Part shown: piece by piece, positions 49,685 to 62,666 of the stretch
Layout of the letters: every line of letters starts with the position of its first letter
Numbering within the stretch: position 1 is the stretch's first letter
Origin: Diphasiastrum complanatum
Lineage: Eukaryota; Streptophyta; Lycopodiopsida; Lycopodiales; Lycopodiaceae
Assembly (NCBI GenBank): GCA_029204225.1
Contig: CM055097.1
Span: forward strand, 54,454,368-54,518,367
DNA: 64,000 nucleotides
Direction: 5' to 3'
Notes under the pieces: generated by a model
The model's input: only the letters and a program-made list of their open reading frames with translations
Told to the model about the DNA's origin: nothing
Database searches by the model: none
Position numbers and translations under genes: made by a program

Positions 49685-50393
49685 TGTATTAATATGATTT
49701 AAAGTAACAAATGTACATAAGATTAAAAGCTACATTTCAAGTATGTTCCAACCTATGGGAATATAAATTTTTTTTGATACAACAAGCCAATCTAACCAAA
49801 TGTAAGTCTACTAGAGCAGTAATTTTTTTAAACATCTAAGTATGAAGCACACAAGTTAACAAAACAAGAATATAAAAATAGTTTTCTCAAGGGTTTCACC
49901 TATGTAATGAAAATATGACTAGGTCATGGTCAATCTCATTAGGTACCAAGTCCTATGCCTCTCATCAAAATCAAGGACCACACAAGGTCACTTGTCAAGT
50001 GCTTAGCTATCAACAAGCTCTAAAGCCATGCATTGGTCAAACTAGTAATAAAATTAGTAAGGCGTTAATCAAACCAAGTTGCAAGCAAGGATTTTATTGT
50101 AGTAAACAAGAGTAAAAATGGCAAAATTTTGATTTCTTATACAAATCTAAGTCATCGCATTGGAGATCATAGGTTTACCTTCATAGAACTTTAGGTGCAA
50201 AGCTCCGTGTACATATTTATTAAATTATCATAACAAACTAGCATATGTGAACTTGAGCCATGCTATATGAAATTTTTGATTAGATCTGACATTAAGTCCT
50301 AAGATATATTTAGTATATGTGTCAATAATCAGATATGCAACATCAAGCATTCACCATAAGCAATCACCAAAGAAGGCAAAAGAAGAATACGCA

Positions 50394-53300
50394 CTATAAC
50401 TCAGTCACCCTATCACATATGGAATGTAAAATGTACAAATGAACCCTGAACCCTGATAGAGAGAGAAAACCTAGGAGTAGACTAATAGCTACCCTACGGC
50501 TAAAGTTTTTGGTTCTTGAGCCTTGAGCACATATCCCATCAGGGTTAGATTCTCCATCACCTATGAAAATAGCATGTGCATTTATGGATTTTCTATCCAT
50601 AAGGTCTCCTGCAAAATCTGAATCTGAAAAACCAAATAAGTTAGGTGATGAGCCTCTATAAACAATGCCAAAATCTTTTGTTCCCGAGATGTATCTCAAG
50701 ATCCTCTTTCCTAGTTTCCAATGTTCTATGCTAGGATCTTGCATGAATTGGCTTAATCTACCAACACAATAAGATAAATCAGGTCTTGTGATGGTTAGAT
50801 ATATAAGAGAACCTATTAGCTTCCTATAGAGAGTAATGTCCTCGAAGGATCTTTCATTACCTCTTATAGTTAGCTTTACATGTGATTCCATAGGTGTATC
50901 AATAGGATTTGCATCTACCATATGAAATCTATTGAGAATAGAAATAGCATACTTCTCTTGTGAAATAAAAGTGATTTGAGAAGTTCTAATTACTTCTATT
51001 CCTAAGATATAGCTCAAAAGACCAAGATCATGCACTTCAAATTCCTTTTTTAGTGCTTTCTTGATATCTTCTATATCTTCCTTGTTCCCTCCACTTAAAA
51101 TAATGTCATCCACATAAATTAGAAGGATTGTAACATCATTAGCACTAATTCTAAAGTAAAGTGAATGATCATACTCACTCATAGTGAAGTTTTGAGAAAG
51201 TAGAAAAGAGTTAAGCCTAGCATACCAACTCCTTGGTGCTTGCTTAAGACCATACAAACTTTTTTGTAGAAAACACACATGATTAGGCTTGCTATGAGAA
51301 ACATAGCTCTCGGGTTGCTCCATGTAGACTTCCTCTTCAAGATCACCATTCAAGAAAGCATTAGAAATGTCTAATTGCCAAAGATCCCATCCATAAAGAG
51401 TTGCAAGGGAAATGATTACTCTTATGCTCACCATCTTTGCCACGGGTGCAAAGGTTTCCTCATAGTCAATGCCATGCTCTTGAGCATAACCTTTAGCCAC
51501 CAACCTTGCCTTCAACTTGTTGATAGATCCATCTTGATTTGTCTTTACCTTGAAGATCCATTTGCATCCAATTGCACTTTTGCCCTTTGGAAGCTCCACC
51601 AATCTCCATGTGTTGTTCTTCATAAGTGCTTCAAACTCAAGATCCATTGCTTGGATCCATTCCTCTTTTTGCCTTGCTTCATCTACACATGAAGGTACAT
51701 CAAAAGAAGTTAGGAAAGCATAGTTGGATCCATCCACCACTTGCTTACCTTTGCCATCATAAGTGAGCCTTGAGGGTTTCACTTTATGCCTTGGAGTTCT
51801 CCTTGGAATTTGACTTGAAGAGGCTTCTTCAACATCCACATCCAATGTGTCATCAACTCCATTGTCATCAAGCACATTAGTTGCAACAACACCATCATCA
51901 CTTGAAACAACTTTTGGAATGTTATTTTCATCAAAAATGACATCCCTACTTGTGAACACTTTCTTGATTGAAGGAACATAAATCCTATATGCTTTGCTTA
52001 CTTCACTATAACCAACAAAAATGCCCTTTCTTGAAGATGGATCCTCCTTAGTTCTATCATCAAGAGTAATGTTGAAGTAGCAAATGCATCCAAAAGTTCT
52101 TAGAAACTTGACATTAGGCTTCATACCAAACAAAGCTTCAAAAGGGGTTTTTCCTTCCAATACAACACTTGGCCATCTATTGCATAGGAAATTTGCACAC
52201 AACAAAGCATCACTCCAAAAAGGTTTAGGAAGATTAGCATTCAATCTCATTGCCTTTGCACTCTCACACAAGGTTCTATTCTTCCTCTCGGCCACTCCAT
52301 TTTGTTGTGGTGTTCTTGGACATGTGTACTCCCTCTTGATCCCATGCTCATCGCAAAAGGCTTTGAATTTGTTAGAAATGTATTCACCACCATTGTCGCT
52401 CCTCAAGCATTTGATTTTGGTTGTAAATTGAGTCTCAATAGCAACTTTGAACTTGACAAACACATCAAACACCTCATCCTTGCTCTTTAGTAGATAAACC
52501 CAACAAAATCTACTAAAATCATCAATGAAAGTTACATACATCTTAGCACCTCCATTGCTAATTGTAGTAACACCATGAATATCCGAATGCAAGAGAGAAA
52601 AAGGCATCTTAGATCTAGATATAGATCTAGTATATGGCAATCTATGTGATTTAGACAAAGCACATTCTTCACAAACATGATTCAAGCAAGTAAGAGACTT
52701 GGGAAGTCCCCTTACTACCTCCTTTTTGGCTATTACCTCCAAGGCCTTGTAGTTGAGATGTCCCATCCTTTTATGCCATACCTCTTGAATTGACATTTGT
52801 TCATTTGCCATGCATCCAACTTGGTTAGCAACAACACATGCATCAAGCTTGAACAATTTCCCTTGCCTTTTCCCTTTTGCAATGATACTACACCCCTTTT
52901 TGATCAAGCAAGCATCACCATCAAACTCAACTTTGAATCCTTTGTCAAGCATTTGGCTTACACTAAGTAAGTTCTTGGTAATGGATGGAATGAGCAAAAC
53001 ATCTTTCAATTCTATATTCCTATTTGTAGAAAGTGAAATAGGAATTGTGCCAATCCCCTTGATTGTACACTCACCATCATTTGCGGTATAGATTACCTTC
53101 CTATCACCATCAAATGCCATTAAAGATGAAAAATACTCTTTATGATATGTCATATGAGAAGTGGCTCCACTATCAATCCACCAAGGATCAATGTCTCCAT
53201 GATTAGCCAACAAGCAAGATGACATAACAAAAGCATCATTTGAAAGAAGCTCATCCCCACCCTCATCAATAGTTAGATTGGTTTGCTTTTCCCCTTGATC

Positions 53301-54089
53301 CCTCTTTTTCTTGAAACAATCACTAGCAAAATGCCCTTTGACTCCACAATAGAAACATTTTAGCTTAGATCTATCCTTCTTTTTGCCAAAAGTAGAGTGC
53401 TCACCTTGGTCTTGCCCTTTAGACCAATTGCTTTTACCTTTGCCCTTGAACTTGCCTTTAGAGAACATTGCCTCCTCTTCTCCTCCTTGAGATGTAGAAG
53501 ATGCTCCCACTCTTGCTTGCAACCTGAATTCTTCAGCCAACAAGACCTCTTGCAAGTCTCCAACACTTGGTAAACATTTTTGGATAGCATAACTTTGAAC
53601 AAGATTAGCATGATCATCCAACAAGCCATTGAGAATCACTTGAACAAGCTCCTCATTATTTATGCCATCATTAATGCATGCTAACTCATCATTCAATGCT
53701 TTAACTCTCAAAACAAAAGCATGTCCACTCTCACTCTTCTTTTGCATACAAGAAAAGATTTGCCTTCTTAAAGTCAACACTCTAGAAGTAGACTTGGATT
53801 CATAAACCTTCTTCAAGGCTTCCCAAGCTTCACTAGATGATGTGCACTTACCAACCTCTTTGATAAGCTCATTTGTCACATTCATCTTGATCATGTGAAG
53901 GGCTTTCTTTGCCCTCTTGTCATACCTCAATTGTTCTTGAGGTGCCAAAGGTCTCTCCTCCACACCTACAACAATATCCATCAACTCATTCATCTCAAGC
54001 AAAGACTCCATCCTTACTTTCCAAGTAGAATAGTTGAGGGAGGTAAGCCTATCATTGCTTTCCAACATGTAGCCTCCATTTGTAGCCAT
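50394..54089 (-). pseudogene. Open gag-pol of copia element A, truncated in RNase H
   Basis: A single 1231-codon frame with no stop. Gag residues 1-240 with UBN2-type blocks; zinc knuckle CFYCGVKGHFASDC (245-258); protease WWIDSGATSH (Asp 306); GAG-pre-integrase WHKRMGHLNY (about 438-447); integrase D503 (HSD), D565 (RSDNGGEY) and E601 (NGVAERKN), a normal DD35E spacing; RT with QLDISNAFLNG (905-915) and YVDD (992-995); RNase H begins FSDSDFAGD (about 1154) and stops matching after FIGDG (about 1179). The last 52 residues come from the 18-kb insert. All enzymes up to RT look intact, so only the RNase H and 3' end are displaced (to 32306). Relatives B and C are in this window. Confidence 0.92.
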
Positions 54090-54687
54090 GTTGCAATGAT
54101 TGATCTCTGATCTTTGACCTGTTCCAATGCACTAAGCACTCTCTTGAATCAACAAATGAAACACAAGAAGAAATCACAAAGATTTGGAACCTAAAACCTT
54201 ACTTTTTCTCTCTTTTCCTCACTTTTTCCTCAATTTTAGCCACTAGTTTTATGATTTCTTGATCAAACCAAGACCAAACCTCAATATACTTGCTTTTCCC
54301 TCACTCCTAAGATTGAAATACACTCTTGAATCATTCAGCAAACTGAAAATCAGAGGGTTACATCAATTTTGAAGTTTTTGACATGAAGAAGCAAGAAATT
54401 GAATCAAAAAACTATATGCTAGAATGGAAAACTAATAGGATCTTGTTGGATCTTGCATCTCCCTCTTTCCAAAACAAATTTTGTCTCCTTATTCTGATAA
54501 GTACAGAGGGAATTCGCCCTACTTCAATTGAAATGCATACAAATGATGTTTTGATCACAAAGATCCAATTTCTACACATAAATCAACAAGATTTTTAGCT
54601 AGAAACTTGATTGGAATGCTACAAAAGCAAACTCGCCCACAAATCTCTTCTAAATCTGGCAAAACCTGCACATTTGGCCGCCTAATG

Positions 54688-54699
54688 CTCTGATACCAT
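54688..54699 (-). other. Primer-binding site of copia element A
   Basis: The minus strand reads TGGTATCAGAGC directly after the LTR end at 54700. The leader between it and gag (54687-54090) contains no long frame. Confidence 0.93.
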
Positions 54700-55351
54700 G
54701 TGAAAAACTCAGATCCAAAAGATGCTAAAGTTTCATAAAGATCTTGGCCATGGAAGTTATGCACATCTAGATTGAAAAAATGATAGAAATTGTGATGTTA
54801 AGCATACTAAACATCAACTAAACATCAAGATCTGATCATAAGCTTCCACAAACAGAAACTTGCTGTCCCTGTCCGTACTTCAGAGCCTACAACCTGCATT
54901 TCACACGTGTGAAGCCATAGCAACAAAGAAATCACAATTCTAGTGGCTAGAATGCAAGATATGAACAAAAAAGTGAGAGAGAAGAAGATGGATCTTCAAA
55001 GAGCATAACATTCATTCAATAGAATGAAAATGAGATGTGTACATACTCGTGGAGATGGCTATTTATAGCAGCCATAGTGCCTCTTGGCCACTTGTCTTAT
55101 GATAGGCTAAAATTGGGGTCCAATAGGATTCACCCATCTACCTAGAAATTTGGTCAAATAGGAATGCACCAAATTATGAGCCAATAGAAGAGCTCCACAC
55201 TTGACCTCCTCTAATTAATGTGACCTCAAAAGTAGTGTACACATACTTTGGGCCTCTACATACATGTATGAACCTATCTCTAACTTTTATTTGGCCATAG
55301 GCCTACAAAATCTCAAGTTAGGAAAATACTACTAGTTGACAATTTTTCACA
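54700..55351 (-). repeat. 5' LTR of copia element A
   Basis: 652 bases, near-identical to 31255-31907. The promoter element ctataaatag (minus) lies near 55060-55070. Outer edge TTTTTCACA then ATTAG. Confidence 0.93.
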
Positions 55352-55356
55352 ATTAG

Positions 55357-55708
55357 CGGAAGTGCAAATCAGAAAAAATTTTCAGAGATAGCTTAGAGTA
55401 TGCAATTTCTATCCGCAATCGTCTTGTGCTCATCATTTTGCTTAATCAATCTATCATTTATTGCATTCAGTATTAGGTCAAAATCTTTGTGATCTCATAT
55501 TGCTTTTGTTTGATAATTCAATTCTTCATTGTTTGGCTACGTAATCACTTTAGCTCTGATGATTTCAAAGTTAGTTGCTAAAAGATTGAATGTGATTCTT
55601 GTCATTATGTTATGTTCAATATTGATAGGAATAGTCATGCATTAGGAAAGCAGGCTCCATTCCATTGCCTTCGACTTGTCGTTATTGCATTATCATCTCT
55701 TTTCAACA
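55357..55708 (+). repeat. LTR end of copia element F (interrupted by A)
   Basis: It resembles the second half of E's LTR (cgcaatcgtcttgtgctc; gtttggctacgtaatca; ataggaatagtcatgc; ends ctcttttcaaca) and is followed by a primer-binding site TGGTATCAGAGC at 55709-55720. Its left part is separated by element A; plausible continuation lies just before 31250 (for example cttttagag). Confidence 0.75.
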
Positions 55709-55901
55709 TGGTATCAGAGCTCTAATATAAAATATCATAGCTCTTTTCATGATATCAGAGCGATCCCAGAAGCTCTAATACTTGATATCTTTCGTGATAT
55801 CAACTCAATATCATATTCTTCAATTTGTGGTATCAAATTTCAGTAACAGATAGTTGATTTCCCATTGTAGGCAGCATGACATCTTTATCTTAACGACATT
55901 G

Positions 55902-56035
55902 AATTATCGACAGTCTAAAGTTCTAGATGGATTCTCAGAGTAAAGCCGATCTTATTGCAAACAAGCTAAATTATCGACAGTCTAAAGTTCTAGATGGATT
56001 CTTAGAGTAAAGTCGATCTTATTGCAGACAAGCTG
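55902..56035. repeat. 67-bp tandem duplication over the gag start of element F
   Basis: Units start at 55902 and 55969 (aattatcgacagtctaaag...) and each contains an atggattct start followed by a stop (gagtaa). E has an intact frame here, so F's start region is duplicated and closed in both copies. Nearby, PBS-like strings recur at 55709, 55759 and 55831. Confidence 0.85.
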
Positions 56036-56433
56036 AATGGATCCAATTACTACTTGTGAAAATTTAAAATGAAGACCTTGCTAATTGCCAATGAGTTGTG
56101 GGATGTTGTCATAGGTACAAAAGAGCAGTCTGAAGATGACATAGCCAACTCAAAATGGAAGTCGAAGGATGGTGAAGCTTTTGCGCTTATTATTCTCAAT
56201 ATATCAGACACTCAGATTGGCCACATAGCTGAAGCTCAAACTTTAAAACAATTATGGGACATCTTGAGCTCATTATATGATGTGAAGGACATAACTTCTA
56301 AGTTACATCTACGAAGAAAATTCTTCACTCTCAAGATGTCAAATGGTGATTCAATTCAGAATTATGTTAACTAGTTTAAGAATCTCTTGCAACAGATGGC
56401 CGTTGTCGGATCACAGTCATAGATGATCAAGAC
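55931..56433 (+). pseudogene. Copia gag of element F, truncated
   Basis: From 56069 it reads MKTLLIANELWDVVIG, SKWKSKDGEAFALIILNIS, LWDILSSLYDVKDI and LHLRRKFFTLKMSNGDS, the same gag family as E (KFYSLKMTNGDS). The expected Trp codon before it is a stop. It ends abruptly at ...gatgatcaagac|tgttgag, where the LTR of element I begins. Confidence 0.85.
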
Positions 56434-57342
56434 TGTTGAGAAATCTCCTTCCCGATAAGGGTACAGTGGGGATCCAGACACGAATTGTTTCGTCCCTTGA
56501 TCTCCGCTGTTGAGATTCTCACATAAACAAATCCAGATGGAATTCGATTCTGTCCTCGGGTCTACTGCCCTCTTTTTAGGATCTACAATCTTTCAAAGTG
56601 AGGACAAACACTGTGGACCTACGTAGAATTTACTTATGCATTCGACAAGGTAAAACCAGTGTGTGGAATAAGATTAATACTAGCTGCTTACAAACATACA
56701 ACTATCAGACAATTAAGCATTCGATCATGTTCAAGACAAGAAACTCTTTTGCATAAAACATCTACTACATTATCAGAGAATTTTTTAAGCGTTGTTGTGA
56801 TAGACCACACAGTGCATTGGTGCTAAAGAGACTCTGTCTTTTGCGAATCAAAAATTGTCGCGCTTACTAGCGGACTTCTTGAACCTTAGCTTGCTGGCTA
56901 CACAGTGCTCAGCTTACATTCGTATATTGCCAATCTACTGCAATTGCATTATATTAATAATCAGGATCTACATGTATGTAGAGAGGAGGACATAATTAGC
57001 AAATCAGAAGACTACAAGAATGGCTGATTAGGCACATCCTAACGGTATCATGTCAGTCTCCAGAGGATGACGTCCTCCTGGTACTTCCACGATCTCATAT
57101 GTCCTTTCACGTGTGGAGATCTGCCATCGTTTGGGTCTTCATATCTTCTTGTGCCTTTGGCTTTGTCATTAGGTCGCCTTGGGTCCATAAATTTTTTATC
57201 TTCGTGTTCGTTTGACCGTCATCTTCATGTCTTCGATCCTTGAAGCTTTTCTGTTCACGACCATGCAGCTCCTTTGTTTCTCTTTTGCCTTGAGCTCTAA
57301 AGCTATCATAGCTTTGTGGCCAGATACAATTTGTTTCTTCAG
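56434..57342 (-). repeat. 3' LTR of copia element I
   Basis: On the minus strand it starts TGAAGAAACAAATTG after a purine-rich stretch (GAGAGGGAGC) and ends TTTCTCAACA, about 909 bases. It shares blocks with D's LTR (gagtccgctagtaag; aagattgtagatc; (t/g)ccgttag(g/a)at(a/g)tgc). It interrupts the gag of F; the five bases aagac before it would be the target copy. Confidence 0.75.
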
Positions 57343-58990
57343 CTCCCTCTCAAAGCATGGTAGCTTTATAACTCCCAGAATCTTCCTCTGCCTATCGAAC
57401 AAACCTTTGTCTACAGCCTTGGTGAAGATGTCCGCCACCATTTGCTTCGTGCCAATGAAGCTAGTCTTCAATTACCTTCTAGTGATTGCGATGTGTTTCG
57501 TCATTGAGTGAAACACGAGATCCTTTGTTAGGTGAATTGTAGAAGTATTGTCCATCTGGAGAATTAGTGGCTCTTGGTGTGTTTCACCCAATCTGTCGAG
57601 GAACTGTCTCAACCATGTGATTTCATTGGCCATCTTCACGGTTGCAACGTATTTTGTTTCACAGGATGATTGAGCTATAATGGTTTGCTTCTTGCTGAAC
57701 CAGAGAATTATTGCGTCTGTTGCAATGGTGCACCCTCTTGAGACACTTTTACAGTCATCCTTGAGAGATGCCCAACTAGCATCGCAAAGCGAATCTTATA
57801 GTACCTTTAGCAGACGAATGATTGTTGGATGTGTTATTCTCGTGATGCAGGTTTTCAGATATCTTCTAGTGTGCTAAGCTTGGATTTGTGCTGAATTGAC
57901 TCATTCTGAACACGGCGTAAGCAACGTCGGGGCGTGTGTTGTCTGCTAGATACATCAAAGATCCGATCAGCCTCCTGTAAGACGTGTGCTGCATCATCTC
58001 CTGCTCTTGTTCTATCTTTGAACAATCTTTGTTCGTCAGGACTATCCCTGCAAGCATTGGGATATTTGCCCCTTTTCAATCTGTCATCCCAAAATCATCT
58101 AGGATTTTCTGGGTGTACATTGACTGATGAAGGTATAGCTTTCCTTCGTCATAGTTGCGGTCAATTTGCAAGCCTAGATAACATCTGGCTTCTCCTAGTT
58201 CTGTTATCTCGAAATGTTTCGAGATCTCATTCTTCACTCCTACAAGCTTCTGCATAGTATCAGGGTGTCGTCCACAATGCTCTGCAATGATGATCTTCCC
58301 ATCTGTGATTCTCACATAAACATTGGAATCGGCTATCAATGGCTTGAATTGTAAGGGTCTCAGGGCTTGATCTTTCTTCTTATGTCATTGTCGTGTTGAT
58401 TGCTTCAGACCATAGATACTCCTATGCATTTGGCATGCATAGGTAGGAAGTGATTCAAAGGTATAACCTGGAGGTTGATCCATGTAGACCTCTTCGTCTA
58501 ATTCGCCATGTAGGAATGTTGCCTTCTCATCAACAATGTAAATCTTGAGGTCCTATGCAGCTGCATATGCAAATAGTAGGTGTAAGGAAGCATGTTTCAC
58601 CACTGGAGAGAAGGTCTCAGTGTAGTCGATGTCGTACTTCTAAGAAAAACCCTTCGCTACAAGTCTGGCCTTGTATCTCGAAACATCTCCATTTGGTCCA
58701 TACTTGAGTTTGTAAACCCATTTGCATTGCACTGTTTTTTGTTTTTCTAGCATTGGTTGTGGTGTCCATACCTCATTCTTCTTCATGGATTCGATTTCTT
58801 TGTTCACGGCTTGGATCCGTTTGTCCTTTTCTGGACTGTCGATGGCTTTCTCAAATGTTTGTGGTTCACCACTGAATCCACAAAATTTTTTGGATGTAGA
58901 AGTCGACTTCTTGACAAAAATCTTGCTGGCGCTCTTCACTCTCTCGTTGATCTCCTAAGAGATTCTTCTAGTACTGCAATGCTCTTGCCT
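57343..58990 (-). pseudogene. Copia linker-RT-RNase H of element I (3' half)
   Basis: Minus order: ESLRRSTRE and APARFLSRS (integrase-RT linker, near 58960-58900); NEVWTPQPMLEKQKTVQCKW and YKARLVAKGFS (RT start, 58790-58640); broken catalytic region; ITELGEARCYLGLQIDRN (58200); GSLMYLADNTRPDVAYA (57960); stops; MKTSFIGTKQMVADIFTKAV (57470-57410, RNase H end). Stops and frame changes show it is dead. Its lineage differs from element A. Confidence 0.85.
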
Positions 58991-60565
58991 TTGTCTCTTT
59001 TTAGTAGATAAATTCAACAACATCTACTAAAATCATCAATGAATGTTACATACATCTTAGCTCCACTATTGCTAATTGTAGTAAATCCATGAATATCCGA
59101 ATGTACAAATTGAAAAGGCTTTGTAGATCTAGATATAGATCTAGTATAACGTAGTCTATGTGACTTAGACAAAGCACAAGACTCACAAACATGTTTGATG
59201 CCACTTAAGGAACTTGGAAGACCTATCACAATCTTCTTCCTAGCCATTACCTCCAATGACTTGAAGTTGAGGTGTCCCATCCTTTTATGCCAAACCTCTT
59301 GAATAGGTATTTGCTCCCTTGCAGCACATCCAACTTGGTTAGAAACAACACAAACATCTAGTTTGAACAACCTCCCTTGCTTTTTTACCTTTTCCAATCA
59401 AGACATCCTTCCTTTTGATCATACAAGCATCTCCATCAAACTCCACCTTGAGGCCATTACTTAGCATTTGACTCACACTAAGCAAATTCTTGGTAATAGA
59501 TGGAATAAACAAGACAACCTCCAAATGAACATTCCTATTTGTAGAGAGAGAAATAGGAATTGTGCCAATCTCTTTGATTGCACACTCACCATCATTGGCC
59601 GTGTAGATCACCCTCTTGTCATCTCCATATGCCAACAAAGAATTGAAGTACTCTTTGTGAAAGGTCATGTGTGAACTTGCTCCACTATCAATCCACCAAG
59701 GAGCACAAAAGCATCATCATTTGCATCTTGAACATCCAAACCATCCTCATCAAGAGTAAGATTACCTTGCTTGCCTCCTTGATCTCTCTTCTTCTTGCAA
59801 CAATCACTTGCAAAGTGTCCTTTGATGCCACAATAGAAGTACTTGAGCTTTGATCTATCCTTCTTTTTGCCACTTGAAGAGGCATCCACTTGATCTTGCC
59901 CTTTAGACCACTTAGTTTTGGTTTTTCCCTTGAATTTGCCCTTTGTGAACATAGCATCCTCTTGAAGTGTCGATGTAGATCCACCTCTTGCTTGAAGCCT
60001 ATATTCCTCATTGATCAAGATCTCTTGAAGGTCCATCAAACTTGGCAAAGTCTTTTTGAATAGCAATACTTTGAACAATGTTAGCATGAGCATCCAACAA
60101 GCCATTAAGAATTACTTGAATAAGCTCTCCTTCCTTAATGCTTTCATCAATGCAAGCCAACTCATCATTCAATGCTTTCATCCTCAAAACAAAAGTACTT
60201 GAACTTTCTTCATTCTTCTGAAAACAAGAGAAGATTTGCCTTCTTAGAGTCAACACTCTAGAAGTAGACTTGGATTTATAAAGCTTCTTCGATGAATCCC
60301 AAGCTTCCAAACATGATGTGCACTTACCAACTTCCTTGAAAAGCTCATTGGTAACATTCATCTTTATCATGTGTAGAGCCTTCTTGGCCCTCTTGTCATA
60401 CCTCACTTGATCTTGTTGTGTTGTTGGTCTCTCCTCCAAACATACAACAATATCCAAAACATCATTCATCTCAAGAAGTGACTCCATCCTCACTTTCCAC
60501 AATGAATAGCTACAAGAGGTAAGCCTATCATTGGCTTCCAACATGACTCCAATTAAGGTTGCCAT
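58991..60565 (-). pseudogene. Copia gag-protease-integrase start of element B (element A family)
   Basis: Gag starts at 60565 (MATLIGVMLEANDRLTSC) and matches A's gag block for block (YDKRAKKALHMIKMNVTNEL is shared). Zinc knuckle is YFYCGIKGHFASDC, with the first Cys of the CCHC replaced by Tyr. The protease motif area is frameshifted near 59690. GAG-pre-integrase has WHKRMGHLNF. Integrase keeps the first Asp (HSDIHGFTT) and stops matching after YVTFIDDFSR plus IYLLK. At about 58990 the sequence passes into the linker of a different copia (element I). Confidence 0.88.
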
Positions 60566-61166
60566 GTAGCAATGACCTGATATTCTTTTTCAACATGTTT
60601 CAATGCACAAAGCACTCCTTTGAACAACAACAAATGCTTTCAAAAGAAATCACCAAGATTTAAAACTATCTCACAAATTCTCTTCTAGCACTTATACCAA
60701 GCAAATCAACACATAGAATCATGGAATCTTGATCAACCTATGATCTATCCTCAATCTAATGACTTTTGCCAGTTCCTAAGATTGAAACACACTCAAATGA
60801 AGTCCAAAAACCTCATTATCTAGAGATCCAATCAAAATCAAAGTTTTGACAAAATCACAAAAAATTGACTTCTCCAAATCTACATGCAAATGCTAAAAAT
60901 TTGATATGCAATCTATTAGCCACCACTAAAGTTGATCCAATGATCCAGAAATTGGCCAAATCCAGTATGTGAAATTAGAAATTGGAATTGATCAAGTTTA
61001 TAGACCTATATAGGGTTTTGATCTACAAAAGATCTAATCTACAAAAGCAAAAAATTCGATTTTGGTGTAGAATCCCCTCTAGCATGCTCTAGACTTGATA
61101 TCTTCACCAAATCAGTGATAGATCTGATTTCCTCCTTTATAACCTGAAACACAAGCTCTGATATCA

Positions 61167-61785
61167 TGTGAAAGTTTTCAGATCCTTAAGATCCAATCAA
61201 CTTGAAAGATCTTTGGTTAGAAAGAGAAATACACTACCAATCTCACCAATGTAGAAAAATTAGCATCTACACACAAAATGAGATACAAATACTAATCGAA
61301 CTTGATCAAACTTGAATGAAATGATAAAGTACTGTTTTTGTCCATACAAAACCAGTAAGCTACTATATTTCACACGTGTGGATCCGAAAATAGCAATTAT
61401 AGACCATTCTACACATAAAATTGCATGCAATCACAAGTATAGTGCACCAATGGATAGTAGAACCCAAGAGAACCATGTATAAGCATGAAATGAGATAGAG
61501 AAGAGAGAAGATCACTCTCTCCATGAGTTACATCCTTTTATAACAGGTCCAAACCCTATTTGGCCACTTGTTCCCTCCAAAATGCTAACCCTACTATTTT
61601 TGGGTCTAGATTCAAAGCACCCAACATTCAAATTTGAATCTACTCAAACTTGCCTTCTAATTTTCCCACACTTTCAAAAAGTGTTTATTCAAATGACATT
61701 TAGACTAATGAACTTTGAAAAGTCAATCTCTAAGTCTAAAAACAAAGTTGGCCTCAATATGCCAAATATGAAAATATAGCAAATA
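61167..61785 (-). repeat. 5' LTR of element B, truncated by D
   Basis: It begins tgtgaaag on the plus strand after a primer-binding-site relic (minus TGATATCAGAGC, 61166-61155) and shares layout with LTR C (gatctttggtta; gctactatatttcacacgtgtg; ctaagtcta). Its outer end is missing because element D's LTR starts at 61786. Bases 60566-61154 are the untranslated leader. Confidence 0.75.
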
Positions 61786-62662
61786 TGATGAAACGAGTTG
61801 AATCTTTTACAATAAGCAGTAACCATCCCAGACCATAACTGCTACGGTTTCAACGAAGCAAGACACGAAGTTCAAACGAATGAAGACTCAAACGTGAAGA
61901 TCCAAAATTCGAAGATCAAAGGACCTCGAAGGGAAAGCCGAAGGCCGAAGGAAAACACGAAGCCATGAAGCTCGAAACGTCCGAAGACCAAAAGACGGTG
62001 GATCTTCACGCTCCAAGTACAAAGGAGATCAAGCCAAGTACCAGGAGTAGTACCACCTCCATAGACAATAGCGATGACAAACTGAGTGCCGTTAGAATAT
62101 GCTTGACCAGCCGTTCTTGTAATCACTGATTAACTTAAACCATTTTCTCTCTATCCATATAAACAGATCGAACACAAGAGAATTGGTTGGACATCAGATT
62201 GGTTGAACACCAATGTGAGCTGGCATAGAATTGCCAGAAGAGTCCGCTAGTAAGTGAGACTGTCTGATATAGTTTGTGAGAGACATAGTACCTCTTGCAA
62301 CCAATACGTTGGGTGGGTTTGTCACACAACACTCCAGAAAAGATGATTGATAATACAATAGTTGTAATGCACATGTTGTTTTATCTTGAATGATCTCAAA
62401 TGTTTCGATGTCTCTGGTTGTTGTCTATATATATTCAGCTATTTGTCCTTATTCCGCACACTAGCTCATTCTCGTTGAATGCTTGAACAAATTTAGGAAC
62501 GTAGGTCAACAATGTCTATCTACACTCTAAAAGATTGTAGATCTGATCCAGAAGGCAGTAGCCGTCAGCTAGAATTGAACTCTATCTGGGTATAGCGAAC
62601 CCGATTGTTTCATGCTAAGATACATATCAATTGCATCAAAGCAACAAAGGTTCGTGCACTCA
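61786..62662 (+). repeat. 5' LTR of copia element D
   Basis: It starts tgatgaaacgagttg, homologous to I's LTR start, and ends tgcactca, four bases before a primer-binding site TGGTATTAGAGC (62667-62678, one mismatch from the usual form). TATA-like tatatatatt lies near 62428. Orientation is opposite to I. Confidence 0.75.
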
Positions 62663-62666
62663 ATAG

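Noticed and set aside
57065-57085. gaggatgacgtcctcctgg palindrome in I's LTR as a bZIP site
   Set aside because: Only a gacgtc core within a chance short inverted repeat; not shared with D's LTR, so not listed.
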